Assembly: GCA_018672315.1 (NCBI GenBank)
Contig: CP076053.1
Span: 2,529,827 to 2,593,826, forward strand
Length of the DNA: 64,000 bases
Direction: 5' to 3'
Origin: Nocardioidaceae bacterium
GTDB taxonomy: Bacteria; Actinomycetota; Actinomycetes; Propionibacteriales; Nocardioidaceae
Positions 41,119-49,835 of the stretch are shown in pieces. A program made the translations under genes and the position numbers. Each line of letters begins with the position of its first letter. The stretch's first letter is position 1. The notes beneath the pieces are model-generated. The model did not search any database, had not been told where the DNA came from, and worked only from the letters and a program-made list of their open reading frames with translations.

Positions 41119-42597
41119 TCACGGCGTTGCGCTGCTCACGCCCGGAGGCTCGCGCCGTGTCAGCAGGGACCGCACCACGTCGAGCTGCTCGGGCGCGAAG
41201 AAGCGGGCGAGCACCGCCCAGACCACGACGTAGACCGGACCGCCGACCAGCAGCTCCGCGAGCACGGGCAGGCTCAGCGCCCACAGCACCCCCACCAGCG
41301 CCACCGAGGCGGCCGCGGGCACGATCAGGGGCCGCACCAACGGCAGCTCCACCCCGGCGCGACGCAGGGCGTACACCGAGACGCCGGCCTGCACGACGTA
41401 CGCGATCACCGTCGCGACGCCGGCGCCCACACCGCCGAAGGGCGGGATGAGGGCGAGGTTGAGCGCGACGTTGGTCACCGTGGCCGCGACCGAGCTGATG
41501 AACAGGGCGCGTCCGTCGTACGCCGCGACCAGCAGTGCGTTGCAGAAGAACGCGACGGCGTAGAACAGTGCCGCGGGCGCCAGCCAGAAGAGGATCTCGG
41601 CGCCGCGCTCGGCGTACTTGGCGCCAAAGAGCAGGTCGATCAGTCCCTGTCCCTCGAAGACCGCCACCGCGATGAAGGGCAGGTACACGAAGCCGCCGAT
41701 GGCCATGGCGTGGCGGAACGCGTAGCTCCACTTCCACTTCTCCGGTGACCTGCTGACCACGGGGAAGATCGCCTGGTTGATGGCGAAGGCGACGAAGAGC
41801 GTGGTCTCGAGCAGTCGGTAGGCCACGGAGTAGACACCGACCGCACCGTCGCCCTTGAAGACCTCCAGCAGCACCGCGTCGAGACGGAACAGCAGCATCA
41901 GGACCAGTGCGGAGAGACCGAGCATCGCCGTCTGGCGTGCCGCGACGTGCAGGTCCGAGCGGTCCAGCGAGCCGAAGTCCGAGCGCACCCCCAGGCGACG
42001 CACCGCGACCACGTGGGCCAGCCACCCCAGCACCGTGCCGGCGAGGAATCCGGCCCCGACCCCGACGATGCCGTAGCCGAGCAGGGCGCCGAGCAGCACG
42101 CCGACGGCGGTGACGATGCGCTGACCGACCAGCGCAGCCGACGTGCTCGCAGGCCTCTCGAGGGCCACCGACACCGACCGGGCGGTCTTGCTCCACAGCT
42201 CCGGGAAGCCCGCGAGCAGGAAGAGCAGGACGCAGATCCAGCTCTCGGTCGTGGGCCGGGTGAAGGAGAGCGCCACCGCGGTCAGGGCGAAGATCGGCAC
42301 CGCGACGGCCGTCTTCCACACCGTCGCCGCGGCGTACGCGCGGGGCAGGTCACGGGGGTCGGCCGCACCGCGGCGCACGACGTTCTCGTCGAAGCCCCAC
42401 TGCGGCAGCGCGGAGACGATGAGCATGACCGCGAGGGCGTAGCTGATCGCGCCGAAGTCGTCCTGGCTGACCACGCGTGCCACGACGACGGTCCACGCGA
42501 GGGTCGCGATCTTGCCGAGCACCTCGGCGAAGGCACGCACCACCACGTTCACGGCCGTACGCCGGGTCGTCTCACCGACCTCGGCGCGCTCACTCAC
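41119..42597 (-). CDS. Wzx-like polysaccharide flippase
   Basis: 492 residues with about 14 hydrophobic segments of the MOP/RfbX type. Early family features are VVVRAFAEVLGKIATLAWTV and DDFGAISYALAVMLIV; a mid-protein charged pair lies in RLDAVLLEVF. It should move lipid-linked oligosaccharide across the membrane. It forms an operon with the kinase-like gene behind it. No glycosyltransferases lie next to it, although a glycosyltransferase and two sulfotransferase-like genes are 20 kb away. Confidence 0.9.
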   Translation of the reverse strand: MSERAEVGETTRRTAVNVVVRAFAEVLGKIATLAWTVVVARVVSQDDFGAISYALAVMLIVSALPQWGFDENVVRRGAADPRDLPRAYAAATVWKTAVAVPIFALTAVALSFTRPTTESWICVLLFLLAGFPELWSKTARSVSVALERPASTSAALVGQRIVTAVGVLLGALLGYGIVGVGAGFLAGTVLGWLAHVVAVRRLGVRSDFGSLDRSDLHVAARQTAMLGLSALVLMLLFRLDAVLLEVFKGDGAVGVYSVAYRLLETTLFVAFAINQAIFPVVSRSPEKWKWSYAFRHAMAIGGFVYLPFIAVAVFEGQGLIDLLFGAKYAERGAEILFWLAPAALFYAVAFFCNALLVAAYDGRALFISSVAATVTNVALNLALIPPFGGVGAGVATVIAYVVQAGVSVYALRRAGVELPLVRPLIVPAAASVALVGVLWALSLPVLAELLVGGPVYVVVWAVLARFFAPEQLDVVRSLLTRREPPGVSSATP

Positions 42598-42656
42598 GAC
42601 GATGACGAACCCTTCACGAGGCGATGCGGACCAAGGAGCCCGTCACGGTCTGGGGA

Positions 42657-42675
42657 CGGGCACGCACGGTGCCCG
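42657..42675 (-). terminator. Weak hairpin after the GNAT gene
   Basis: CGGGCAC pairs with GTGCCCG around a 5-base loop in the 180 bp gap between two minus-strand genes. It has no T-tract. Nothing else was seen in that gap. Confidence 0.35.
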
Positions 42676-42777
42676 GACACCGCTCCGGCAATGATGCCCT
42701 CTGCGTGAGGTCGACAAGGAGCATCCGGCGATTCCCCGCGGTCGACACATCGTGTGACAGCCCCGCCCACGCCCGGA

Positions 42778-43758
42778 TCAGGCGGGCGAGGTGAGGTAGA
42801 TCGCGCGGTGGTGGCACACGAGACCGGCCGAGGCGTACAGGCTGCGGGCGGCGTCGCTGTCACCGAGCACGTGCAGCCACAGGGTGCGGGCGCCGGACTC
42901 GGCGACCGCGTCGAGCAGCGAGACCAGCACGGCGCGCGAGAGCCCCTGACGTCGGGCTCGCGTGGTCGTGGTGAGACCGAGCAGACCGACGGTCTCGGGG
43001 CCCGCGGGGTCCACGACGACCCGGCCCGACGCGAGCGAGGGGTAGGCGGACCCTTCGGGCGCCGCGACCTCGGCGGACCAGCCGCGCACGGCTTCGTCGA
43101 CGGGGTCCACGGTGCGGGCGAGGGCGACCTCGGTCGACGGCCGCGGGGGCGACGCCGCGCGCAGCAGGCGCAGGGCCCGCGAGACCGACCCCACCCACGT
43201 CTCGGTCGGGGACTCGCGCCGCGCCGGCGTCCAGCCGGCGTCCGCGAAGGCGACCGCGGCGGGGGAGTCCTCGACCACGCTCGCCCAGGGGTGTCGCCCG
43301 CGGGCCGCGTACCACCGCTCGACCTCGGCGACCGCGTCCCCGAGGGGGATCCCGGGATCGCCGACGGCGAGAGCGGACGTGCGCCGGGCGACGCGACGCC
43401 GGTCGCGGGTGTGGGGGTCCTCGTCCTCGTCGTCGCGCAGCAGCCACGCGCCCAGCGGCTCACGCGTACGCGCCGGGAACGACCGTGCCGCGGCGTGCTG
43501 CAGCGCGACCGCGTCGAGCCGCAGGCGCGTCGAGGGGCGGGGCGGCACCGGCTTGCCGGAGACCACCAGCGCGACGGGCACCCGATGCGCGACTCCGCTC
43601 TCGCTGCGTACGACCGCTGCCTGCTCGTCCCAGGCCTCCAGGACCCCCAGCACGTCGGTGAAAGCCGGCCCTCCAGTGGGTCCGACCTCGCCGGGCACCA
43701 GGCGGCGGAGCACGACGCGCTGTCCCACGATGTGGGGACCGAGACCGTGGGCGAGCAC
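42778..43758 (-). CDS. GNAT family N-acetyltransferase (Rv0428c/cg3035-like)
   Basis: 326 residues. An N-terminal SH3-like part (VGQRVVLRRLVPGE, TDVLGVLEAWDEQAAVVRSE) is followed by a central acetyltransferase-like half and a C-terminal GNAT domain with LGLTTTTRARRQGLSRAVLV (acetyl-CoA loop) and LWLHVLGDSDAARSLYASAG. That arrangement is the actinobacterial cg3035/Rv0428c type. Substrate unknown. GTG start. Divergent from fdxA. Confidence 0.85.
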   Translation of the reverse strand: MLAHGLGPHIVGQRVVLRRLVPGEVGPTGGPAFTDVLGVLEAWDEQAAVVRSESGVAHRVPVALVVSGKPVPPRPSTRLRLDAVALQHAAARSFPARTREPLGAWLLRDDEDEDPHTRDRRRVARRTSALAVGDPGIPLGDAVAEVERWYAARGRHPWASVVEDSPAAVAFADAGWTPARRESPTETWVGSVSRALRLLRAASPPRPSTEVALARTVDPVDEAVRGWSAEVAAPEGSAYPSLASGRVVVDPAGPETVGLLGLTTTTRARRQGLSRAVLVSLLDAVAESGARTLWLHVLGDSDAARSLYASAGLVCHHRAIYLTSPA

Positions 43759-43812
43759 GCACGGATACTAGGCTCAGCCCCAGGAGCGGCAGCTGCCGTG
43801 CCGCACGCCTTC

Positions 43813-43838
43813 GAGCCCTCTGAGGACTCCGAGGGCTC
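43813..43838 (+). promoter_or_regulatory. Leader hairpin before fdxA
   Basis: GAGCCCTC (43813-43820) pairs perfectly with GAGGGCTC (43831-43838); a GAGGAGG ribosome binding site follows at about 43851. It is a candidate mRNA-stabilising or attenuating leader structure. Confidence 0.4.
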
Positions 43839-43862
43839 AGCCAGCCCAGCGAGGAGGACCCG

Positions 43863-44186
43863 GTGACCTACGTCATCGCCCAGCCCTGTGTCGACGTCAA
43901 GGACCGCGCCTGTGTCGACGAGTGCCCCGTCGACTGCATCTACGAGGGCAAGCGGATGCTCTACATCCACCCCGACGAGTGCGTCGACTGCGGTGCCTGC
44001 GAGCCGGTCTGCCCGGTCGAGGCCATCTACTACGAGGACGACACCCCCGGCGAGTGGGCGGAGTACTACGAGGCCAACGTGAAGTTCTTCGACGACCTCG
44101 GCTCGCCCGGCGGCGCGGCGAAGATGGGTGAGATCGACAAGGACCACCCGATCATCGCGGCCCTGCCTCCGCAGAACCAGGACTGA
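43863..44186 (+). CDS. fdxA: 7Fe (3Fe-4S/4Fe-4S) ferredoxin
   Basis: 107 residues. The clusters are carried by CVDVKDRACVDECPVDCIY and CVDCGACEPVCPVEAIYYED, the pattern of actinobacterial FdxA. It is a low-potential electron carrier in the cytoplasm. GTG 43863 follows GAGGAGGACCC. The gene next to it is dapC, a pairing that is common in actinobacteria. Confidence 0.96.
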   Translation: MTYVIAQPCVDVKDRACVDECPVDCIYEGKRMLYIHPDECVDCGACEPVCPVEAIYYEDDTPGEWAEYYEANVKFFDDLGSPGGAAKMGEIDKDHPIIAALPPQNQD

Positions 44187-44193
44187 CCTCCCG

Positions 44194-45342
44194 GTGAGCG
44201 CCCGCGCGCTCCCGGGCGTCGAGAAGACGGTCTCCGGGCGTCTGCCCGACTTCCCCTGGGACCACCTCACGGCGTACGCCGAGCGCGCCCGGGCGCACCC
44301 CGACGGCATCGTCGACCTCTCGGTCGGCACGCCGGTCGACCCGACCCCGCAGATCGTGCAGGGGGCGCTCCGGGCGTCCGCGGACACTCCCGGCTACCCG
44401 GTCACCGTCGGCAACGCCGAGACGCGTCAGGCTGCCATCGACTGGATGGGCCGCACGCTCGGAGTGACCGAGGTCGGCCTCGACGCGGTCATCCCGGTGA
44501 TCGGGTCCAAGGAGCTCATCGCCTCGCTCGCCGGCCACCTCGGGCTGGGGGCCGGCGACACGGTCGCCTATCCAGCCCTGGCCTACCCGACGTACGAGGT
44601 CGGGGCGGTGCTCGCCGGCTGCGACGCCGTCGCGGTCGACGCGACGACCGAGCAGGGGCGTACGCGCCTGGAGCAGCTGCCCGATGGACCGCCGCGCCTG
44701 CTGTGGCTCAACAGCCCCGCGAACCCGACCGGACGGGTCCTCGACGCCGCCACGCTGCGCGAGGTGCTCACCTGGTGCCGCGCCCACGGGGTGCTGCTGG
44801 TCTCCGACGAGTGCTACGTCGAGCTCGGCTGGGACGCCGAGCCGGTCTCGGTGCTGCACCCCGACGTCTGTGGCGGGTCCCTCGAGGGCGTGCTGGCGGT
44901 GCACTCGCTGTCGAAACGGTCCAACCTCGCCGGCTACCGGTGTGCGTTCGTCGCGGGCGACCCCCGGGTGGTCGGCGAGCTGCTCGCGGTCCGCAAGAAC
45001 CTCGGACTGCAGCTCCCCGAGCCGCAGCAGCGGGCGATGGTCGCGGCGCTGGGCGACGACCTGCACGTCGCCGAGCAGCGCGAGGTGTACGCGGCACGCC
45101 GCGCCCAGCTGCGCGACGCCTTCACCGGCGCCGGCTTCGGCCTCGACCACTCCGAGGGAGCGCTCTACCTGTGGGCGACCCGCGGCGAGGACTGCTGGAC
45201 CACGGTGCGCGACCTCGCCGAGCAGGGCATCCTCGTGGCCCCGGGGTCGTTCTACGGCGAGGCGGGCGCCGAGCACGTACGCATCGCCTTCACCGCCACC
45301 GACGAGCGCGTCGCCGCCGCCGCCGAACGCCTCCGCGCCTGA
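44194..45342 (+). CDS. dapC: Succinyldiaminopimelate transaminase
   Basis: 382 residues, fold-type I aminotransferase of lysine/diaminopimelate synthesis. Family marks are DLSVGTPVDPTP near the N-terminus, LLWLNSPANPTG (about 170), VSDECYVELGW and the PLP lysine in VHSLSKRSNLAGYR (about 240). The arginine that binds the carboxylate is in VRIAFTATD near the end. The GTG start lies 7 bases after the fdxA stop. With dapD and dapE within 8 kb, the succinylase branch is nearly complete here. Confidence 0.93.
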   Translation: MSARALPGVEKTVSGRLPDFPWDHLTAYAERARAHPDGIVDLSVGTPVDPTPQIVQGALRASADTPGYPVTVGNAETRQAAIDWMGRTLGVTEVGLDAVIPVIGSKELIASLAGHLGLGAGDTVAYPALAYPTYEVGAVLAGCDAVAVDATTEQGRTRLEQLPDGPPRLLWLNSPANPTGRVLDAATLREVLTWCRAHGVLLVSDECYVELGWDAEPVSVLHPDVCGGSLEGVLAVHSLSKRSNLAGYRCAFVAGDPRVVGELLAVRKNLGLQLPEPQQRAMVAALGDDLHVAEQREVYAARRAQLRDAFTGAGFGLDHSEGALYLWATRGEDCWTTVRDLAEQGILVAPGSFYGEAGAEHVRIAFTATDERVAAAAERLRA

Positions 45343-45354
45343 GGGAGCCGCCGG

Positions 45355-45927
45355 TCAGGGCCTCGGTCGCTCCAGGCCGAGCAGCTGCAGCAGCGAGGTC
45401 GACAGGCCGTGCACGACCCCCTCGCGCGGTCCGTCGTCGAGGGCGGCGGTGAGGCACAGGGCCCTGATGGCTGCGGCCAGCCACGCGTCGGGCACGGGGG
45501 AGTCGTGGTGGCCCGAGGCCCGCAGGTCGGCCAGGAGGCGCGCGAGGGGTTCGTCGCTGACGGCGTCGCGTGCGACGTTCGCGAGGCGCTCGGAGACCAG
45601 GGAGATCAACGCGTGCCGCGCGCGAGCGCGGTCGACCACTGCGGTCGCAAACGCCACGACGCTCTCGGCGAGAGGGCGTCGGTCGAGCTCGGCCATGCCC
45701 TCGAGGAGCTCGGGCACGAAGGTGGCGGCCTCGCGGGTGATCAGCGCGTCGATCACCGCGTCGCGGTCGGCGAAGTGACGGTAGACCGTCTGCCGCGCGA
45801 GTCCGGACCGCTCGGCGAGACCGTGCATCGTGAGGTCGCGCTCGCTCTCCCAGACCGCGGCGGCGGTGTCGAGGATGTGCTCGCGGTTGTGCCGTGAGTC
45901 GGCGCGACCGGTCTGCGCGTCCCTCAT
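45355..45927 (-). CDS. TetR-type transcriptional regulator
   Basis: 190 residues. The N-terminal helix-turn-helix reads REHILDTAAAVWESERDLTM, then GLAERSGLARQTVYRHFADR with DAVIDALI; the C-terminal helical part is the ligand domain. It is divergent from the GMC oxidoreductase gene, and two GACA-N2-TGTC palindromes lie in the 108 bp between them, so it most likely represses both that gene and itself. ATG 45927 is chosen; the frame is open upstream but antisense. Confidence 0.92.
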   Translation of the reverse strand: MRDAQTGRADSRHNREHILDTAAAVWESERDLTMHGLAERSGLARQTVYRHFADRDAVIDALITREAATFVPELLEGMAELDRRPLAESVVAFATAVVDRARARHALISLVSERLANVARDAVSDEPLARLLADLRASGHHDSPVPDAWLAAAIRALCLTAALDDGPREGVVHGLSTSLLQLLGLERPRP

Positions 45928-45955
45928 GGCGGCAGGATAGGTCGTCTCGAAATGT

Positions 45956-45965
45956 GACATCTGTC
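45956..45965. promoter_or_regulatory. Candidate TetR operator 1
   Basis: GACATCTGTC, a GACA-N2-TGTC palindrome within GAAATGTGACATCTGTC. It sits 29 bases before the TetR start and matches operator 2 in 14 of 17 surrounding bases. Confidence 0.6.
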
Positions 45966-46007
45966 GCGGAACGCGTGACCGTAAGCGCTCGCGCATCGTA
46001 GAAGTGT

Positions 46008-46017
46008 GACAGTTGTC
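46008..46017. promoter_or_regulatory. Candidate TetR operator 2
   Basis: GACAGTTGTC within GAAGTGTGACAGTTGTC, 19 bases before the ATG of the GMC oxidoreductase. The distance between the two palindromes is 52 bases, about five helical turns. Confidence 0.6.
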
Positions 46018-46035
46018 CACTTTCAAGGAGTCCGT

Positions 46036-47649
46036 ATGACGCTCGACCGTCGCTCGTTCCTCGGAACATCTGCCGCCACCGGTGCTGCCGTGGCCCTCTC
46101 CGGGGTCGCCGGCGCCGCGACCCCGGCGGCCGCAGCGACCCGTACACCCGTACGCCGGCTCGAGCGTCGCGCCGTCATCATCGGCTCCGGCTTCGGCGGC
46201 GGCGTCGTCGCGCTCCGGCTGGCGCAGGCCGGGGTCGACAACCTCGTGCTCGAGCGCGGACGCTGGTGGCGCCCGGCGCCGAACTCCGACACCTTCCCGA
46301 CGATCAAGACCCTCGACGAGCGTGCGCTGTGGCGGGGCTCCGACCTCACCCAGCCGTTCCCGACCGCCCTCTTCGGCGACTTCAGCGCCGCGAGCCTCAA
46401 CCCGTACGTCGGGCTCATCGACGCCCACGTCGGCACCGGCATGACCGCGTTGTGCGCCGCCGGTGTCGGCGGCGGCTCGCTGATCTACCAGGGCATGAGC
46501 CTGCAGCCGAACCGTGAGGTCTTCGAGAGCATCTTCCCGGCCGGTGTCGACTACACCGAGATGAACCGGCGCCACTACCGTCGCGCCGGCCGGGTGCTGC
46601 ACATCCAGACCGCGCCCGACGAGCTCATCGCCAGTGAGAACTACAAGGCGCCTCGCGCCTTCCGGCGCCGCGCGCGTGAGGCCGGCTACCGGGTCGAGAA
46701 GACCCCGATGCCCATCGACTGGGACTTCTCGCTCGCCGAGCTGCGCGGGGAGATGAAGCCGGCGTACACCACGGGCGACACCGGCCTCGGGGTCAACAAC
46801 GGCGGCAAGTTCAGCGTCGACAAGACCTACATCGCCAAGGCGATGCGTACGGGGCGCACCACCGTGTGGGCCCAGCACGAGGTCGTCGACATCGAGCAGG
46901 ACCGGCGCGGCCGCTACCTCGTGCACGTGCACAAGACCGACCGGCGCGGGCGCGTGCTGGCCCGCAAGGTCATCCGTACGCCCACGCTGGTCATGGGCGC
47001 CGGGTCGATGGGCACGACCAAGATGCTCACCCGCGCCAAGGCGTTGGGTGCCATCCGTGGCCTGCCGGACGAGATCGGCGAGGGCTGGGGCAGCAACGGC
47101 GACCGCATCTACGTGTGGGAGTCGCTGACCGAGGACTTCGGGCGCTTCCAGGGCGGCCCGGTCATCTACGACTCCAAGGACTGGAAGGACGCCCGCACCG
47201 CCAACACCGTCATCCAGGCCTCGCTGCCACCCCTGCCCCTGGAGCTGCAACGACTCAACGCCACCATCCTCGTCGGCTTCGGGGTCAGCCCCGACCGTGG
47301 CCGCTGGGTCTACGACCCGCTGGGCGACGAGGCGCGCCTGCTGTGGAACCCGCTCAACGACCTGCGGTCCTTCGGGGCGATCCACGAGCGCGTGCTCCGC
47401 ATCAGCGGCGGCACCGTGCTCGACACCAACGCCGCGGTCAACACCACCTGGCACGGTCTCGGCGGAGCGGTGATGGGGGAGGCCTGCGACCTCGACGGCC
47501 GGGTCAACGGCATGCGCGGGCTGTACGTGCTCGACGGCGCCCTGATCCCCGGCTCCACGGGGGCGTGCAACCCCTCGCTGACCATCGCGGCCGTCGCCGA
47601 GCGTGCCATGGACCGCATCGTGAAGCGCGACGTGGGACGCGTCATCTGA
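46036..47649 (+). CDS. Exported GMC oxidoreductase, cholesterol oxidase-like
   Basis: 537 residues. A Tat-type signal (LDRRSFLGTSAATG) is followed by the FAD motif VIIGSGFGGGVVALRLAQAG. The flavin loop GVGGGSLIYQGM and the C-terminal WHGLGGAVMGEACD plus GACNPSLTIAAVAER match the active-site histidine and asparagine regions of class I cholesterol oxidases. It is expected to oxidise a 3-hydroxysteroid or a related bulky alcohol outside the membrane. ATG 46036 follows AAGGAG. Regulated by the divergent TetR protein. Confidence 0.88.
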   Translation: MTLDRRSFLGTSAATGAAVALSGVAGAATPAAAATRTPVRRLERRAVIIGSGFGGGVVALRLAQAGVDNLVLERGRWWRPAPNSDTFPTIKTLDERALWRGSDLTQPFPTALFGDFSAASLNPYVGLIDAHVGTGMTALCAAGVGGGSLIYQGMSLQPNREVFESIFPAGVDYTEMNRRHYRRAGRVLHIQTAPDELIASENYKAPRAFRRRAREAGYRVEKTPMPIDWDFSLAELRGEMKPAYTTGDTGLGVNNGGKFSVDKTYIAKAMRTGRTTVWAQHEVVDIEQDRRGRYLVHVHKTDRRGRVLARKVIRTPTLVMGAGSMGTTKMLTRAKALGAIRGLPDEIGEGWGSNGDRIYVWESLTEDFGRFQGGPVIYDSKDWKDARTANTVIQASLPPLPLELQRLNATILVGFGVSPDRGRWVYDPLGDEARLLWNPLNDLRSFGAIHERVLRISGGTVLDTNAAVNTTWHGLGGAVMGEACDLDGRVNGMRGLYVLDGALIPGSTGACNPSLTIAAVAERAMDRIVKRDVGRVI

Positions 47650-47676
47650 CGCGGCAGCTCACTCCCCGCCCCCGGG

Positions 47677-47752
47677 GCATGTAACCCCATGTTGTGGCGG
47701 CTCCGCGCGGCCCCGGGGCCGCGCGGAGCGACCACAACATGGGGTTACATGC
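47677..47752. repeat. 76 bp near-perfect palindrome
   Basis: Two 38-base arms meet with no loop; 36 of 38 positions pair. The outer half reads GCATGTAACCCCATGTTGTG and the inner half is GC-only around GGCCCCGGGGCC. It lies between convergent genes and could be a bidirectional terminator, though its length and precision exceed what that needs. Confidence 0.93.
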
Positions 47753-47769
47753 GCGTACGGACGGCGCGA

Positions 47770-48726
47770 TCAGTCGACGACGTCGACGTGCACGTGGTCG
47801 CGGTGCAGCAGGATGTCGCGGTCCCCGGGCCGTAAGCTCGACACCTCGTAGTCGCGCCACCCCGAGCCCGAGCGCGCGGCGGTCCAGATGCGCTCGTCGA
47901 AGATGACCGTCTCGACCTTCAGCCGCTCGGCGTGAGCGACGAGGTACTGCGCGACCGCCCAGCCCTCCCGGTTCAGCGCCTCGTCGCCGACGGGCCGGAA
48001 GAAGATGTCGACCGCACGACCCTCGTAGTGGGCCGAGCCCGGGATGTGTCCCGTCGACACCCCGCCGGGCGCGAAGCCGCCGAGCGGCAGCTCACCGAAG
48101 GTGCGGGTCACGTCACGGCGTACGCGTGCCGCCGCCGGGGTCAGCCCGGCCGGGTTGAGACGGTCGGAGAGGTCCTCCTCGAAGGCGCGCCGCACGGTGC
48201 AGCTGAAGCGGGCGGGGGAGTAGCCGGTCAGCGCCGAGGCCAGCACCCGGGAGTCCTCCTCGTGCTGGCCGTACGCGTCGGGGAACGCCGAGCGCTGCAC
48301 CTCCTGCGCGGCGACCGTGATCTCGAGGTCGGTGTAGCCCGGCACCTGCTCGAGCGCGTCGTAGAAGGCGTTGATCGCGTAGCGGGGCCGCTGCACCTGC
48401 GCCTCGGTGCCCCACCCCTGCGACGGACGCTGCTGGAACATCCCCAGGGAGTCGCGGTCGCCGTAGTCGAGGTTGCGCCACTTGCTCTCCTGGCGCGCCG
48501 TGGCGATGGCGATCGTCACGGCCCGCGCCGGCAGGTCCCGCTCGACCCCGATCGCGGCGATCAGGGCGACGTTCTCGGCCTGCTCGGTGTCGAGCTCGAC
48601 GGTGCGGCCGCCCACCGTGGCCTCGCAGCGGGCGGGGTCGGGCAGGGGGCCCACGCCGTAGAAGATCGACAGACCGATCCCGGCGAAGACCACGGCTGCG
48701 ACGACCAGCCCGACGAGGGTCCGCAC
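47770..48726 (-). CDS. Membrane-anchored protein with lysozyme-like and ARB_07466-like C-terminal domains
   Basis: 318 residues. N-terminal membrane helix (about 3-24). The middle has ATARQESKWRNLDYGDRDSL and GMFQQRPSQGWGT, resembling the active-site helix and core of transglycosylase-like proteins. The C-terminal part contains GSAHYEGRAVDIFF and ends HRDHVHVDVV, the histidine pattern of the ARB_07466-like domain also seen in D-Ala-D-Ala peptidase folds. A wall-lytic or wall-binding role is plausible. It starts 7 bases after the dapD stop, so it may be co-transcribed. Confidence 0.8.
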   Translation of the reverse strand: MRTLVGLVVAAVVFAGIGLSIFYGVGPLPDPARCEATVGGRTVELDTEQAENVALIAAIGVERDLPARAVTIAIATARQESKWRNLDYGDRDSLGMFQQRPSQGWGTEAQVQRPRYAINAFYDALEQVPGYTDLEITVAAQEVQRSAFPDAYGQHEEDSRVLASALTGYSPARFSCTVRRAFEEDLSDRLNPAGLTPAAARVRRDVTRTFGELPLGGFAPGGVSTGHIPGSAHYEGRAVDIFFRPVGDEALNREGWAVAQYLVAHAERLKVETVIFDERIWTAARSGSGWRDYEVSSLRPGDRDILLHRDHVHVDVVD

Positions 48727-48733
48727 GGGGTGG

Positions 48734-49768
48734 TCAGTTCGCGTGGAGCGCGGCGTTCAGCTCCACACCGGTGCCCTGCCGGGCGACGGCCTCGACCGCG
48801 CCGGTCGAGGAGTTGCGGCGGAACAGCAGCCCCGGGACGCCGGAGAGCTCGGCGGCCTTCACGGTCTCGCCGTCGCGGTCGGTCCCGACGAGCAGCACCT
48901 TCGTGCCGGCCGTGACGTAGCAGCCGGCCTCGACCGCGCAGTCGTCGCCCAGCGAGATGCCGATGCCGGCGTTGGCGCCCAGCAGGCACCGCTCGCCGAT
49001 GGAGATCACCTGCTTGCCGCCACCGGACAGCGTGCCCATGATCGAGGCCCCGCCACCGACGTCGGACCCGTCGCCGACGACGACTCCGGCGCTGATGCGT
49101 CCCTCGATCATCGAGGACCCCAGGGTGCCGGCGTTGAAGTTGCAGAACCCCTCGTGCATCACCGTGGTGCCCTCGGCCAGGTAGGCCCCGAGGCGTACGC
49201 GGTCGGCGTCGGCGACGCGTACGCCCGAGGGCACGACGTAGTCGACCATGCGCGGGAACTTGTCCACGCCGTAGACGGTGACGTGGTGCCCCGCAGCCAC
49301 GAGCCGCAGCCGCGTCATCTCGAAGCCCGGCACGGCGCACGGCCCGAGGTTGGTCCACACGACGTTGGACAGCAGGCCGAACAGACCTTCCATCGACGTG
49401 CCGTGCGGCGCCACGAGCCGGTGGCTGAGCAGGTGCAGCCGCAGCCAGGCCTGGGTGGTGAGCTCGGGGGCGGCGGCCAGGTCGTCGTCGGTGACGGTGA
49501 CGACCTCGCGGCGTACGCCCCGCAGCTCGGCCAGCGCGCTCACGCGGGGGTCCTCGACCAGGGCGGTCAGCTCCGCCGGGGCCGTCGCGTCGGCCACGGT
49601 GTCGGCCGGCGCGGGACCCAGGGCCGGGGCGGGGAACCAGACGTCGAGGACGGTGCCGTCCGCGCTGGTGCCGTCGGCGACGACGGTGGCCACACCGTGG
49701 CCCCAGGCGGAGGTGGCGGGCGCCGGACGTGCGGTCGCGGGATCGGTCGAGGAGGTCTGTGCGGTCAC
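48734..49768 (-). CDS. dapD: Tetrahydrodipicolinate N-succinyltransferase (actinobacterial type)
   Basis: 344 residues. Adds succinyl from succinyl-CoA in diaminopimelate synthesis. Family marks are [18 protein letters not shown], then a left-handed beta-helix with hexapeptide repeats ([36 protein letters not shown]). This is the longer actinobacterial form, not the 270-residue proteobacterial one. GTG 49768. Divergent from the VOC-dapE genes. Confidence 0.95.
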   Translation of the reverse strand: MTAQTSSTDPATARPAPATSAWGHGVATVVADGTSADGTVLDVWFPAPALGPAPADTVADATAPAELTALVEDPRVSALAELRGVRREVVTVTDDDLAAAPELTTQAWLRLHLLSHRLVAPHGTSMEGLFGLLSNVVWTNLGPCAVPGFEMTRLRLVAAGHHVTVYGVDKFPRMVDYVVPSGVRVADADRVRLGAYLAEGTTVMHEGFCNFNAGTLGSSMIEGRISAGVVVGDGSDVGGGASIMGTLSGGGKQVISIGERCLLGANAGIGISLGDDCAVEAGCYVTAGTKVLLVGTDRDGETVKAAELSGVPGLLFRRNSSTGAVEAVARQGTGVELNAALHAN

Positions 49769-49835
49769 GGGCCCAGCCTACGGAGGGCCGAGAGGGCCCT
49801 GACCGGGGCGCTTCCTTGCCCTAGTCTCGTCGTCC

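Noticed and set aside
42598-42777. Possible small ORFs in the gap between GNAT and flippase genes
   Set aside because: Short open stretches exist on both strands but none has a ribosome binding site, conserved look or domain; only a weak hairpin is present.
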